From: JBCCTX01 sp964468435
Lineage (GTDB): Bacteria > Bacteroidota > Bacteroidia > J057
Length of the DNA: 64,000 bases
Direction: 5' to 3'
Assembly: GCA_964468435.1 (NCBI GenBank)
Contig: CAYXVE010000006.1
Coordinates: 82,761 to 146,760, forward strand
Part shown: positions 43,597 through 53,511 of the stretch, piece by piece
How positions within the stretch are numbered: the stretch's first letter is position 1
How the letters are laid out: each line of letters starts with the position of its first letter
Translations under genes and position numbers: made by a program
The notes under the pieces: model-generated
Database searches by the model: none
What the model was told of the DNA's origin: nothing
What the model saw: only the letters and a program-made list of their open reading frames with translations

Positions 43597-44694
43597 CTAT
43601 CTGATACGGCGCTTACGGTTTTTGATATAATCTTCAAATATATACTCACCCAACCCCTTCAGACTAGTATAAAACGCCCTGCCGCTGTTGACCTGAGTAA
43701 ATTCCTGAACAAACTCTACCAGCCAGCTATCCTTAGCAATCATGAATGTCGTTATAGGAATTTTCAGCCTTCGGCATTGGGCTGCCAGATTAAGTGTTTT
43801 GTTGAGAATTTTTTTGTCGAGGCCAAAACTATTTTTGTAATACCGGGCTCCCTCCCGAATACAGGTAGGCTTACCATCGGTAATCATAAATATCTGCTTA
43901 TTCGCTGATTTCCTGCGACGCAGGATATCCATGGCCAGTTCCAGACCCGCAACCGTATTGGTATGATAGGGACCAACCTGAAGATAGGGCAGGTCTTTGA
44001 CTTGTATCTGCCAGGCATCGTTTCCAAATACGATGATATCCAGATAATCCTTGGGATATTTACGCATCACAAGTTCTGAAAGCGCCATGGCAACTTTTTT
44101 AGCCGGTGTGATGCGATCTTCGCCATATAAGATCATAGAATGTGAGATGTCGATCATCAATACGGTCGAACAAGTACTTTTATGTTCCTTTTCCTTGACA
44201 CTGAGATCGTCTTCAGTGAGCATAAACTGATCGATGCCATGATTGATTTGAGCGTTACGGAAGGATTCTGTAAAAGATATATTCTCAACAGGATCTCCAA
44301 ACTCAAACTGTTTCAATTCACTGGTTGACTCATCTCCCATACCAGCGTGTGGTGTACGGTGATTCCCTCTACCTGTACGCTTCAGTTTCCCAAAAATCTC
44401 TTCAAGGGCATTCTGACGTATTGTCTGCTCTGATTTGGCAGTGGGTTGGAGTGTTCCACCTCCGGGATTGTTCTCTTCAATATATCCATTTCGCTTGAGA
44501 TCCTCGATAAAATCTCCCATACCGTAATCGTCGTCTGTCAGACCGTATTGCCGATCCAGTTGATTCATCCAGTTCAACGCTTCCGATACATCTCCAGAAG
44601 TATATGTCAATAGATCTAAAAAAATTTTTAAAAGGCGCTCAAAGGGGTCTCCCTCTTGTTGTGGAAAGCTTTTAGTAAACAGATACCCAGCCAT
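43597..44694 (-). CDS. VWA-domain protein
   Basis: A 365-residue cytoplasmic protein. The N-terminal half (about 1-165) is helical and charged with no named domain visible. The von Willebrand factor A domain begins near 175 with the MIDAS motif MIDISHSMI (D-x-S-x-S), with the conserved MITDGKPT further on. Such proteins usually work with a MoxR- or ChlI-type ATPase as metal-dependent chaperone pairs; none of that type is adjacent, though a different AAA ATPase lies 1.3 kb away on the other strand. Its ATG is preceded by a clear Shine-Dalgarno sequence, rare in this window. Confidence 0.88.
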   Translation of the reverse strand: MAGYLFTKSFPQQEGDPFERLLKIFLDLLTYTSGDVSEALNWMNQLDRQYGLTDDDYGMGDFIEDLKRNGYIEENNPGGGTLQPTAKSEQTIRQNALEEIFGKLKRTGRGNHRTPHAGMGDESTSELKQFEFGDPVENISFTESFRNAQINHGIDQFMLTEDDLSVKEKEHKSTCSTVLMIDISHSMILYGEDRITPAKKVAMALSELVMRKYPKDYLDIIVFGNDAWQIQVKDLPYLQVGPYHTNTVAGLELAMDILRRRKSANKQIFMITDGKPTCIREGARYYKNSFGLDKKILNKTLNLAAQCRRLKIPITTFMIAKDSWLVEFVQEFTQVNSGRAFYTSLKGLGEYIFEDYIKNRKRRIR

Positions 44695-44702
44695 AAATCA
44701 TT

Positions 44703-44709
44703 CTCCTTT
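44703..44709 (-). promoter_or_regulatory. Strong Shine-Dalgarno sequence of the VWA gene
   Basis: On the minus strand AAAGGAG stands 8 bases before the ATG at 44694. Most genes in this window lack any such site. It supports the chosen start. Confidence 0.6.
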
Positions 44710-44912
44710 CTTATATTTTGATTTGATAATAGGCTTATTGTAAAACGGTAAAAGCCACGATAAGTTTTAGGATAAACAAATATATGAAAAAGCACCAGGC
44801 AGTGTATTCTGCAACTGGAACGGACATCAAACAAGTTATTACCATTAAATTTGATAAATTATTCATAATATACTTTATTTGTAATATATATATTTAGGAA
44901 ATTACATATAAA

Positions 44913-45890
44913 ATGAATCAGGTAAAGAATAATGTTAAGGTATTCCTTTCCCAACTTGTACTTGTCAGTAAAAACCTTGACCCTCAAAACAATATTCTCA
45001 TTTTCAGCGATCAACGTGGTGGAAGTACGTGGCTCATGGAGATCATGAATCAAATTCCCAGGACTGCTGTATTATGGGAGCCATTGCACGAATACAGAGG
45101 GCTAGTATCTCCATCTCTTAACTTTGCCTGGCGCCAGTACATCCCGGAGTCCAAAGGTTGGGAGAAGGCCCAGGAAGATCTAAGCCTGATTCTCGGTGGG
45201 AAAAAGCTCAATCCATGGGTAGTGGGACGCACACCTTTTCGCAACTACATTTCCTGTGACAAATTAGTCGTGAAGTTTGTCCGGGGAAATGCACTTTTTC
45301 CCTGGTTTATTAATCATATGCCACTCAAACGCAAACCTATCTTACAACTCAGACATCCCATTCCTGTATCATTATCTCAAATGAAGGCTTTCAAAGATGA
45401 CAAGTCCTTTGAAGCGCATTACCAAGAAGAATATTTTAGCCTCCGCACTCATCCCTTCAACGAATTTTTTACCCAACACAATGACTTTCTCAAAACCCTG
45501 AAAACCAAACTTGAAATACACGTCGCTCGTTGGTGTATGTACAATAAGCCTGCACTGGAACTAGATCCTGGAGATGATCGCTTCGTGAAGGTAAATTATG
45601 AAAACCTGCTTTTGAATAGTCAGGAAATTATCCGTGAAATATTTAAGGGATTAAAAGCTGAGATTCCTGAAGGCATCTACCAGCAGATATTCCAGCCCAG
45701 TAAGACTGATTTTAACAAAGACCTGGAGCAAACTCCACAACAACAGGTAGAAAAATGGCTCCCTAAAGTGAATAAAGATGATCTTAAAAGAGCCGAACGC
45801 ATTCTAAGCTATTTTGAAATAAAGGAATACGTAGCAGAGAGTCCCTATCCGGTTGTTCATGAAGGTATGATTAGTAAGGTCTTGAAGTAG
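44913..45890 (+). CDS. Sulfotransferase family protein
   Basis: A 325-residue PAPS-dependent sulfotransferase-like protein. The 5'-phosphosulfate loop is FSDQRGGSTWLMEIM (R35-G-G-S-T-W40) and the 3'-phosphate region is LQLRHPIPVSLSQM (R147, S153). The region VKVNYENLLLNSQEI fits the family's C-terminal half. It lacks a signal peptide and membrane segments. It could sulfate the exopolysaccharide made by the locus that ends 1.3 kb upstream, though the VWA gene intervenes and the acceptor is unknown. The upstream gap is AT-rich without a full promoter match. Confidence 0.85.
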   Translation: MNQVKNNVKVFLSQLVLVSKNLDPQNNILIFSDQRGGSTWLMEIMNQIPRTAVLWEPLHEYRGLVSPSLNFAWRQYIPESKGWEKAQEDLSLILGGKKLNPWVVGRTPFRNYISCDKLVVKFVRGNALFPWFINHMPLKRKPILQLRHPIPVSLSQMKAFKDDKSFEAHYQEEYFSLRTHPFNEFFTQHNDFLKTLKTKLEIHVARWCMYNKPALELDPGDDRFVKVNYENLLLNSQEIIREIFKGLKAEIPEGIYQQIFQPSKTDFNKDLEQTPQQQVEKWLPKVNKDDLKRAERILSYFEIKEYVAESPYPVVHEGMISKVLK

Positions 45891-45993
45891 CGATATATAT
45901 AACCCCTCATACTACAGTCAGACATACAATAGCTAATGCGAAAATTTCTCTGTAATTTTGATATCGTTTTACATTTTTTTCGCAAAGCAACGT

Positions 45994-47988
45994 ATGTCTA
46001 CAACAGCAGAAAATAATAAGGTACGTAATCTGCAGGTGCCAGAATTTGCACATGATATCAAGCGCAAATACCTTTCTCAGCGCGTTTCTCAGTTTGTCGT
46101 ACATGGCAATATCAACGATTATGTGAGGGTAACTGAAGCGGAAGAGTCGAGATACCTGAAGGTAAAGGAGTTCCTGATGGATGAAATGTTCCGTCATAGG
46201 GATGTAATCGTTTTTTATGACCGTGCAGCAGGGATCCGTTTCAGAGATGACAGAATATTTGGAGGGGAGGGAAAAATGCGTCAGGACTTCGTTTCTACCT
46301 TAAAAATGTTCGATGAACTTACGGGTAATAATTTCTCAGAATTATCCCGAGAACCAACTCGTGCATTTTTAATCCTGGATACCTATTTTAATCTATGCAT
46401 CAACCAGGAATTTCTAAACTTTCTGGTCAACTATCTGGAGCGCAGATTTAAAGCTGAAGCAGGCGAAAAAACGGTTGTTACAGAAGAAGAAGAAGAGATG
46501 GATATCGTCCAGCGATTTATGAATAAGACGATACCTGATTTAATGAGTTACATCGACAACTCAGGGGCACCTACCAAGACTCGTAGAGGCCCTGCGTTGG
46601 ATATAGAGCGACTGCTCAAGCATATCAAGGACAGGGTCAGCAAGCCTAAGTCAATCGCATTCATTATTGAATTTGCTGATACGCTTATTCCCATTGGAGG
46701 CAATTCCAAGGAAGACCGCATGTTGCAGGTATTTCTGCAGAAATGGTCCAAGGAAGACAAATTCCTGGAAGCCGATATGACCTTGGTATTGCTCACCGAA
46801 GCGATCACTTCGATAAATGAGCAGTATGTACGCAATCCATATACCTATGAAGTCATGATCCCCTACCCTGATGCCCCTGAGAGACTTCAGTATATACAGT
46901 TCTTTCTTACAGCCCACGAAGGAGGAGAGCAACATTTTGAAATGACACCCGAGGTACTAGCCAAAAATACGGCCGGACTGGGTCTTGTCAACCTCAACAT
47001 CATGATGTCTGAAGTTGTTCAGAATAAGCTTACCTTTACCAATGATGACCTTACCAAACGCAAAAAAGAAATGATTGAGGCTGAAGCTGGTGGTCTTCTG
47101 GAATTTATCGAAAGCAAGTTTAGTCTTGAACATGTGGCTGGCCACAAACAGGCCAAGAAGCATCTGATGGATGCAGCAAGAGCGCTCAAAGCAGGTCGAG
47201 ATGATGTCATGCCCATGGGATATCTAGTCTCTGGTCCTGTTGGTACAGGAAAAACATTCATGATACGCTGCTTTGCCAACGATATAGGAGTACCTATGGT
47301 CATGTTGAAAAATTTCCGTGGAATGTATGTAGGTCAGTCAGAAGGTAACTTACAAAAGGTGCTCAAAATACTCAGAGCTATGTCTCCTGTGGCGGTCATG
47401 ATCGATGAAGCTGATGCCTACCTGGGTAACCGTTCTGGCGGGGGAGATAGTGGCGTAAGCCAGCGCCTCTTCTCTATGTTAGCATCTTCCATGAGCGATA
47501 CAGATAATCGTGGCAAGATTATATGGTTTCTCGTAACAGCTCGTCCAGACCTGATGCCAGTGGACTTCAAACGTCAAGGCCGCGCAGAGGAACATATCGC
47601 TTTGTTTTATCCCGATACTCTGGAAGAGAAAAAAGAGTTGCTGGATGTTATGATGAAAAAAACCGGAATCGATTATCTGGAAATACAGGAATTTGACGAC
47701 GACTTCTTCGACAATATTCCCATCAAATCGGGAGCAGATATGGAGGCAGCTCTGACCCGCGCAAAATTCAAAGCAGCAAGTCTGGGGATGGATCGAGTAT
47801 CAATTGACATTATTGCGCAAGTATTTCACGACTTTTTGCCTCCATCTTACCCAGAAGAAATCGAACTCATGACCTATGCGGCTGTGCTGGAATGTACTTC
47901 CAAAGAGCTTCTTCCCCCAAAATATCGCGATTTGTCCCGGGAAGAAGTACTGGAAAGCGTACAAGATCTAAAAATGAGGATTCCATAA
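45994..47988 (+). CDS. AAA family ATPase with a degenerate first ATPase domain
   Basis: A 664-residue protein. The second ATPase domain is complete: Walker A GPVGTGKT (residues 414-421), Walker B VAVMIDEAD (about 466-474), sensor region WFLVTARPDL and an arginine-finger-like FKRQGRAEEH. The first half (about 25-350) has the same overall strand order (FVVHGNINDYV, AFLILDTYFN, IAFIIEFADTLI, MTLVLLTEAI) without a Walker A loop, so it looks like a non-catalytic AAA-type domain, similar in layout to Ycf46-like proteins. The function is unknown. The frame is open back to a TTG at 45958; the ATG at 45994 is preferred because it starts the conserved part. Confidence 0.85.
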   Translation: MSTTAENNKVRNLQVPEFAHDIKRKYLSQRVSQFVVHGNINDYVRVTEAEESRYLKVKEFLMDEMFRHRDVIVFYDRAAGIRFRDDRIFGGEGKMRQDFVSTLKMFDELTGNNFSELSREPTRAFLILDTYFNLCINQEFLNFLVNYLERRFKAEAGEKTVVTEEEEEMDIVQRFMNKTIPDLMSYIDNSGAPTKTRRGPALDIERLLKHIKDRVSKPKSIAFIIEFADTLIPIGGNSKEDRMLQVFLQKWSKEDKFLEADMTLVLLTEAITSINEQYVRNPYTYEVMIPYPDAPERLQYIQFFLTAHEGGEQHFEMTPEVLAKNTAGLGLVNLNIMMSEVVQNKLTFTNDDLTKRKKEMIEAEAGGLLEFIESKFSLEHVAGHKQAKKHLMDAARALKAGRDDVMPMGYLVSGPVGTGKTFMIRCFANDIGVPMVMLKNFRGMYVGQSEGNLQKVLKILRAMSPVAVMIDEADAYLGNRSGGGDSGVSQRLFSMLASSMSDTDNRGKIIWFLVTARPDLMPVDFKRQGRAEEHIALFYPDTLEEKKELLDVMMKKTGIDYLEIQEFDDDFFDNIPIKSGADMEAALTRAKFKAASLGMDRVSIDIIAQVFHDFLPPSYPEEIELMTYAAVLECTSKELLPPKYRDLSREEVLESVQDLKMRIP

Positions 47989-48255
47989 TGGACGACTGAT
48001 CAAAAACTGTCACCAGACCTTGGTTTGCATCAGTGGTATACCAAAGCTCCCACTTGGAGTTCTTGCCAAGCTATTAAATATACTTTTTGTTCTGATATAT
48101 GATTCAATAGGTTACAGATAGATACTCATGATTTAAGCTACACTAAGCCTAGTAACAATACTTACTTAACATTTAGTTTACATAACATTTATTAGATTGT
48201 CTGTGTGTCCAGCATTATACTGGGGTACTATTTTCAACAATTCTAAACTTACTTC

Positions 48256-49365
48256 ATGAAAGCAGTAGCAATTAAACCCGGACAAAAAGATTCTGCACAA
48301 TTAATAGAAGTTCCCAAACCTACAATCGATGAAATTCCCAATGGAAAAGGGGTACTGGTCAGAATATTAACGGTCGCCTTGGATGGTACTGACAGAGATA
48401 TTGTCATGGGAAATTATGGAGATGCACCTGAGGGTGATGATTATCTGATCATGGGACATGAGGCATTTGGAATTGTGGAAGAAGTAGGCGCTAATGTCAC
48501 AGAGGTAAAGCCTGGTGATTATGTAGTCCCCACTGTGAGAAGACCTGGAAAATCTTTTTACGACCAGCTCGGTATGCAGGATCTCACTTCCGATGATACC
48601 TATTATGAGCGGGGCATTAACCTGCTGCATGGCTTTTTTACCGAATATATCGTAGAAAAACCTGATTTTCTGGTTCCTGTACCTGATGAATTCAAGACTT
48701 TTGGCGTGATGACGGAGCCCATTTCTATTGTTGAAAAAGGCTACGAACATACACTCGAAATACAAAAGCGAATGGGTATCTGGAGACCTAAGCGTGCTGC
48801 TATCATTGGTGCTGGTCCGCTGGGAATACTGGCAGCCTGGAAATTCCGGCTGGAAAGACTCGAAACTTACGTATTTAGCCGTGAAGCGTATCCCAATTAC
48901 AGGTCCGACCTGCTGGAAGAGTTGGGAGCTAGCTACTACAGTACGCAGGATGTACCTGTCATTGAAGCTACCCAACAAGTTGGCCATTTTGATATCGTGA
49001 TGGAGGCTACTGGATATCCTCCTATGTGGTTGGATGCTGCCAGGATCGTCGACAAAAACGGTGTGGTCATCCTGACGAGTATTACGCCTGATGAATTTCA
49101 CGCTGATGTAGAAGTAGCTCAGATTAATATGGAGTTTGTCCTGGGCAATAAAGTCATGTTTGGAACAGTAAATGCCAGTTACCTACACTTCATGCTGGCT
49201 GTACGGGATATCGGACATGGAATGAACATGTACACAGGATGGATGGATAAGTTTATTACCCACAAACTAGAAGGCCTTGAAAGTTACGAACGTGCGCTGT
49301 ATCTGTTGAACAATTCAAGGGAAGAAAATGCGCTGAAAGTCATCATTAAAATATCAGATGTGTGA
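48256..49365 (+). CDS. Glucose 1-dehydrogenase-like zinc alcohol dehydrogenase
   Basis: A 369-residue medium-chain dehydrogenase resembling the archaeal glucose dehydrogenases that oxidise glucose to gluconolactone with NAD(P). The catalytic zinc site has Asp instead of Cys (D43 in ALDGTDRDIV), with H68-E69 in MGHEAFG and a Glu in TEPISIVEKG, as in Haloferax glucose dehydrogenase. The cofactor loop is IGAGPLGILAAWKF. The structural zinc Cys set is absent. It is followed after 216 bases by a GH63-type glucosidase, which could supply its substrate. The 267 bases upstream carry no clear promoter box. Confidence 0.9.
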   Translation: MKAVAIKPGQKDSAQLIEVPKPTIDEIPNGKGVLVRILTVALDGTDRDIVMGNYGDAPEGDDYLIMGHEAFGIVEEVGANVTEVKPGDYVVPTVRRPGKSFYDQLGMQDLTSDDTYYERGINLLHGFFTEYIVEKPDFLVPVPDEFKTFGVMTEPISIVEKGYEHTLEIQKRMGIWRPKRAAIIGAGPLGILAAWKFRLERLETYVFSREAYPNYRSDLLEELGASYYSTQDVPVIEATQQVGHFDIVMEATGYPPMWLDAARIVDKNGVVILTSITPDEFHADVEVAQINMEFVLGNKVMFGTVNASYLHFMLAVRDIGHGMNMYTGWMDKFITHKLEGLESYERALYLLNNSREENALKVIIKISDV

Positions 49366-49581
49366 GTATGATTGCAGTATTGTGTGCATGGTGGTATAGT
49401 CATTTATTATGATACTGTATAATGGCATAATGGCCTGATCGTAATCAGGTTGCTGATTCACTTTTCTCTTTTGAGAATAAAATTCACCGATAACATTATG
49501 GTATGTCTGACGTTGGATTGGCTGAATGGTGAAAAGTAAAAGGTAGGGATATTTTTAGAAAAATTAAACATTCAAAAAAAC
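49366..49581. other. Intergenic gap with a short hairpin
   Basis: CCTGAT (49434-49439) and ATCAGG (49444-49449) can pair around CGTA, but no T run follows, so termination is doubtful. No open frame longer than about 14 codons was seen. Confidence 0.3.
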
Positions 49582-52212
49582 ATGTCAAACGCAGAACAAA
49601 TCAGGCTTGAAGCTTCGCGTAATGGTGTTGAATGGAAAAAGTGGGGACCTTATCTTTCCGAACGTCAATGGGGTACTGTAAGAGAAGACTACAGTAGAAA
49701 TGGCCATGCATGGGAATATACCCCTCATGATCATGCACGTAGTAAGACTTATCGCTGGGGAGAAGATGGACTTGCAGGTATATCCGATGATCAACAGCAT
49801 CTGTGCTTTGCCCTAGCTTTGTGGAATCATCAGGACCCCATCCTCAAGGAACGCCTGTTTGGGCTAACTGGCCCTGAGGGTAATCATGGTGAAGATGTCA
49901 AAGAGTATTATTACTACCTGGATAATACGCCTACACACGCCTACATGAAGTATCTGTATAAATACCCTCAAAATCCTTTTCCCTATACAGAACTGGTCAA
50001 TGTAAACAACACCCGGGGAAAATATGAGACCGAATATGAACTCATTGATACTGAAATATTTAATGAGGATAGATACTTCGATGTATTGGTAGAGTATGCC
50101 AAGGCGGATACAGAGGATATATGTATCCAGATTCGGATCGTCAATCGCTGTCTGGAAAAAGCTCCTGTTTGTGTTTTACCTTCCCTATGGTTTCGCAATA
50201 CCTGGCGTTGGGAGGATAGCACAGATAAACGAGTTCCCTTAATCAAAGCTGTTGATGGACACCTGGAAGCAGATCAACCAGACTTTGGTAAGTATTACCT
50301 CTACGCTGAAAACGCACTAGAACTATTGTTTTGTGAAAATGAAACCAATACCCAGCAACTATATGGCCAGCCTATCAAAACCCACAGCGCAAAAGATGGA
50401 ATTAATGATTTCATCGTACATAACCGGACTGATGCCGTAAACCCCCATCAAGAAGGCACCAAGGCAAGCCTGGTATACAGGTTGGAGATAGAAGGCGGGC
50501 AGGAAGTAGTGATCAAGCTCCGACTCAGTTCCCATCCCCATCCACATCCTTTTCTGGATTTTGATTCGATTTTTACCCTGAGAAAAGAAGATGCTGACGA
50601 TTTTTATCATAAGATACTGAATGATTCTGCAAATGAAGATCTACGTTCCATTCAGCGACAGGCGTATGCGAGTATGCTCTGGACCAAGCAGTTTTACTAC
50701 TATCATGTGCGTGAATGGTTGTACGGTGATCCTCATCATTCTCCTCCACTTGAAGAACGTTTTCAAGGAAGAAACAGCCATTGGAAGCATTTACATAATG
50801 CAGATATCATCTCTATGCCCGACAAATGGGAATATCCCTGGTATGCTGTCTGGGATTCCGCATTTCACTGTATACCATTAGCGAGACTAGATATAGATTT
50901 TGCCAAAGGTCAATTGTTATTATTTCTCCAGGAAAATTACCTTCATCCCAATGGCCAGATACCTGCTTATGAATGGGACTTCGGTGATGTAAATCCTCCT
51001 GTACACGCATGGGGAGTCATCAAAGTATACAATATGGAGCAGGAAATGTATGGGAAAAAGGATAAAAACTTCCTAAAGCAAGCTTTTCACAAACTGCTTC
51101 TCAATTTTACCTGGTGGGTAAACCGAAAAGACCGTAATGGCAATAACATATTCGAAGGAGGCTTCCTGGGTCTGGACAACATTGGAGTATTTGACCGCAG
51201 TCGCCCACTACCTACAGGTGGATATATAGAGCAAGCAGATGGTACTAGCTGGATGGCCATGTATTGCCTCAATATGATGCATATTGCAGAGGAACTGGCC
51301 GTAGATGACCCTGTATATGAAGATCTGGTGATCAAATTTTTTGATCATTTTCTGCAGATAGCAGCTTCGCTGGATCATATAGGAAGTGATAATGGATACG
51401 CTCTCTGGGATGACGAAGACCAGTTTTTCTATGATGTCCTTCATCTCCCTTTTGGAAATCCATTGCGACTGAAAGTACGCTCAATTGTAGGTATTATCCC
51501 TCTCTTTGCAGTGGAGGTCATGCGTCAGGATCATTTTGAACGATTGCCTCGATTTCAGGCATATCTGAACCAGGTACTGTCCACTAGACCAGACTTGTGT
51601 AATCTGGTCTCCCGGTGGTACGAACCTGGAAAAGAGGATGGAAGATTATTTTCGCTGGTACGCGGCAGGCGAATGACACGCGTACTCGAACGCGTCCTGG
51701 ATGAAGCAGAATTTCTCTCTCCCTATGGTATGCGTGGATTATCCAAATATCACAAAGATCATCCATACGAGTATCATTACAATGGGGAACTTTTCCAGGT
51801 AGCCTATACACCAGGAGAGTCCACCACCAGTATGTTCGGAGGCAATTCCAACTGGCGGGGCCCTATATGGTTCCCTATTAATTACATGCTGATGGATTGC
51901 CTCAGGAAGTTTGAATCTTATTATCCTCACCCCTTTGTTATAGAGTATCCTAAAGGATCAGGAGAACAATTAGACCTCAATCAGATTATTCAGCTTTTAT
52001 CAGAAAGGCTTATCGATATCTTTCGCCTCAATGAACAAGACCAACGTGCAGTCTATCATGGATGCCATCCCAAGATGAACGAAGACCCTCATTTCCGGGA
52101 TAATATCCTGTTTTACGAATATTTCCATGGAGATAATGGTACAGGGTATGGAGCCAGCCATCAGACAGGTTGGACTGGTTTGATTGCCGAAATTATCGGT
52201 CAGGCATATTAG
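49582..52212 (+). CDS. GH63-type glucosidase
   Basis: An 876-residue cytoplasmic (no signal peptide) glycoside hydrolase of the GH63/mannosylglycerate-hydrolase-like group, which removes alpha-linked glucose or mannose by an inverting mechanism in an (alpha/alpha)6 barrel. The opening WGPYLSERQWGTVREDYS is a strong family signature. The barrel region shows DKWEYPWYAVWDSAFH with the catalytic acid Asp, AYEWDFGDVNPPVHAWG, and near the C-terminus RGPIWFPINYML. Gene order with the glucose dehydrogenase suggests a route from an alpha-glucoside to gluconate, which is inference. No RBS is seen. Confidence 0.9.
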   Translation: MSNAEQIRLEASRNGVEWKKWGPYLSERQWGTVREDYSRNGHAWEYTPHDHARSKTYRWGEDGLAGISDDQQHLCFALALWNHQDPILKERLFGLTGPEGNHGEDVKEYYYYLDNTPTHAYMKYLYKYPQNPFPYTELVNVNNTRGKYETEYELIDTEIFNEDRYFDVLVEYAKADTEDICIQIRIVNRCLEKAPVCVLPSLWFRNTWRWEDSTDKRVPLIKAVDGHLEADQPDFGKYYLYAENALELLFCENETNTQQLYGQPIKTHSAKDGINDFIVHNRTDAVNPHQEGTKASLVYRLEIEGGQEVVIKLRLSSHPHPHPFLDFDSIFTLRKEDADDFYHKILNDSANEDLRSIQRQAYASMLWTKQFYYYHVREWLYGDPHHSPPLEERFQGRNSHWKHLHNADIISMPDKWEYPWYAVWDSAFHCIPLARLDIDFAKGQLLLFLQENYLHPNGQIPAYEWDFGDVNPPVHAWGVIKVYNMEQEMYGKKDKNFLKQAFHKLLLNFTWWVNRKDRNGNNIFEGGFLGLDNIGVFDRSRPLPTGGYIEQADGTSWMAMYCLNMMHIAEELAVDDPVYEDLVIKFFDHFLQIAASLDHIGSDNGYALWDDEDQFFYDVLHLPFGNPLRLKVRSIVGIIPLFAVEVMRQDHFERLPRFQAYLNQVLSTRPDLCNLVSRWYEPGKEDGRLFSLVRGRRMTRVLERVLDEAEFLSPYGMRGLSKYHKDHPYEYHYNGELFQVAYTPGESTTSMFGGNSNWRGPIWFPINYMLMDCLRKFESYYPHPFVIEYPKGSGEQLDLNQIIQLLSERLIDIFRLNEQDQRAVYHGCHPKMNEDPHFRDNILFYEYFHGDNGTGYGASHQTGWTGLIAEIIGQAY

Positions 52213-52398
52213 ACCGCAGACGATGGACTACGTCTGGGCACCGGGAGTAGCAATTCTACCCAAGATATTACACGCTTGCCTGAATTCAGGTATAAAAAGT
52301 ACTATTCATCGGGTTTTAGTCATGGAAAGAGAATTAGCTCAACCCACATTTATTTTATACCTTCAAAAATTTACTTTAGTATATTACAAGATATCCCC

Positions 52399-53409
52399 AT
52401 GCTCAATCAACAATGGCTGCTGGCCAGGCGCCCTGAAGGAAACATACGTCCGACTGATTTCACCTGGAAGGAAACAATACTCTCAGAGCCAGGAGAAGGT
52501 CAGATACTTATCCGAAATATTTATCTCTCTCTGGACCCAACTAATCGTGGATGGATGGCTGATGTAGAAGGCTATCTTCCTCCCATTCCGATCGGTAGTG
52601 TGATGAGAGGCATAGCTATTGGCGTAGTAGAGGAATCCAAAAACGACAGATTTCCCGAAGGATCACTGGTACAGGGCATGCTGGGCTGGCAGAAGTATAC
52701 CATCACTGATGGTAAAGGTTTAAATATCATTCCCAATATGCCGGGCATCCCGCTGACTGCACATTTTGGTCTTTTTGGCCATATAGGTATGACTGCATAT
52801 TTTGGCTTGCTGGAAATAGGAAAACCATCGGCAGGTGAAACGATTACCATAACCGCTGCATCAGGGGCGGTGGGTTCTTTGGTGGGACAGATAGGTAAAC
52901 TTAAAGGGTGTAGCGTAGTCGGTATTACGGGTAGTGATGAAAAATGCCACTGGATAACTGAAGAACTGGGATTTGACTCAGCTATTAATTACAAAAACGA
53001 ATCTGTTGATCAACAACTCAGAACCCACTGCCCTGACGGAATAGATGTGATCTTTGAAAATGTAGGCGGCAAAATCTTTGATGCAGAACTGGCTCATATC
53101 AACCTGCATGCCAGGGTCGTGTTATGCGGATTAATTGCTCAATATAATGCGACAGAACCTGTGCCTGGCCCTTACAATCTCCGCAACCTGCTGACCAGAA
53201 GAGGTAAACTAGAGGGATTTATTGTACTGGATTACATGGACCGAGCTTTGGAAGCAATGATGGAACTGGCTCAATGGTATCAGGAGGGTAAAATCAAATT
53301 TCATGTTGATACAGTAGAAGGCCTAGAAGAAGCTCCAAAAGCCATCAATCGCCTGTTTGATGGAAATAAGAAAGGGAAACTGATCCTTAAGATATCAGAA
53401 GAACCATAA
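52399..53409 (+). CDS. NADP-dependent MDR oxidoreductase (leukotriene B4 dehydrogenase/CurA-like)
   Basis: A 336-residue zinc-free medium-chain reductase of the type that reduces enones and 2-alkenals with NADPH. Typical stretches are NQQWLLARRPEG at the start, NIYLSLDPTNRGWM, VMRGIAIGVV, the cofactor loop TAASGAVGSLVGQIGKLKG, IDVIFENVGG and GKLEGFIVLDYM. The open frame runs back to a TTG at 52276, but the ATG at 52399 precedes exactly the sequence at which family members begin. A 186-base gap separates it from the glucosidase. No operon partner is evident. Confidence 0.92.
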   Translation: MLNQQWLLARRPEGNIRPTDFTWKETILSEPGEGQILIRNIYLSLDPTNRGWMADVEGYLPPIPIGSVMRGIAIGVVEESKNDRFPEGSLVQGMLGWQKYTITDGKGLNIIPNMPGIPLTAHFGLFGHIGMTAYFGLLEIGKPSAGETITITAASGAVGSLVGQIGKLKGCSVVGITGSDEKCHWITEELGFDSAINYKNESVDQQLRTHCPDGIDVIFENVGGKIFDAELAHINLHARVVLCGLIAQYNATEPVPGPYNLRNLLTRRGKLEGFIVLDYMDRALEAMMELAQWYQEGKIKFHVDTVEGLEEAPKAINRLFDGNKKGKLILKISEEP

Positions 53410-53511
53410 CATAATCCTGTGATCGAAAACTTAATCACTTCTGATGGGTTTATTACGTGAATTCCACCTCGCAATCAGGTAGATCAACACTTTCTGGGTT
53501 GACAAATCAAC

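Noticed and set aside
43387..43908. 173-codon plus-strand frame across the GT2/VWA junction
   Set aside because: It overlaps the 3' ends of two well-supported genes in another frame and has no coherent domain.
48367..49101. 244-codon open frame on the minus strand
   Set aside because: It lies wholly inside the glucose dehydrogenase gene, which has clear cofactor and zinc motifs; the antisense product shows no recognisable domain.
49434..49449. Terminator after the glucose dehydrogenase gene
   Set aside because: Only six pairs and no T run follows.
52184..52567. 127-codon frame bridging the glucosidase end and the MDR start
   Set aside because: Overlaps the glucosidase C-terminus and the MDR N-terminus, both conserved; product lacks any motif.
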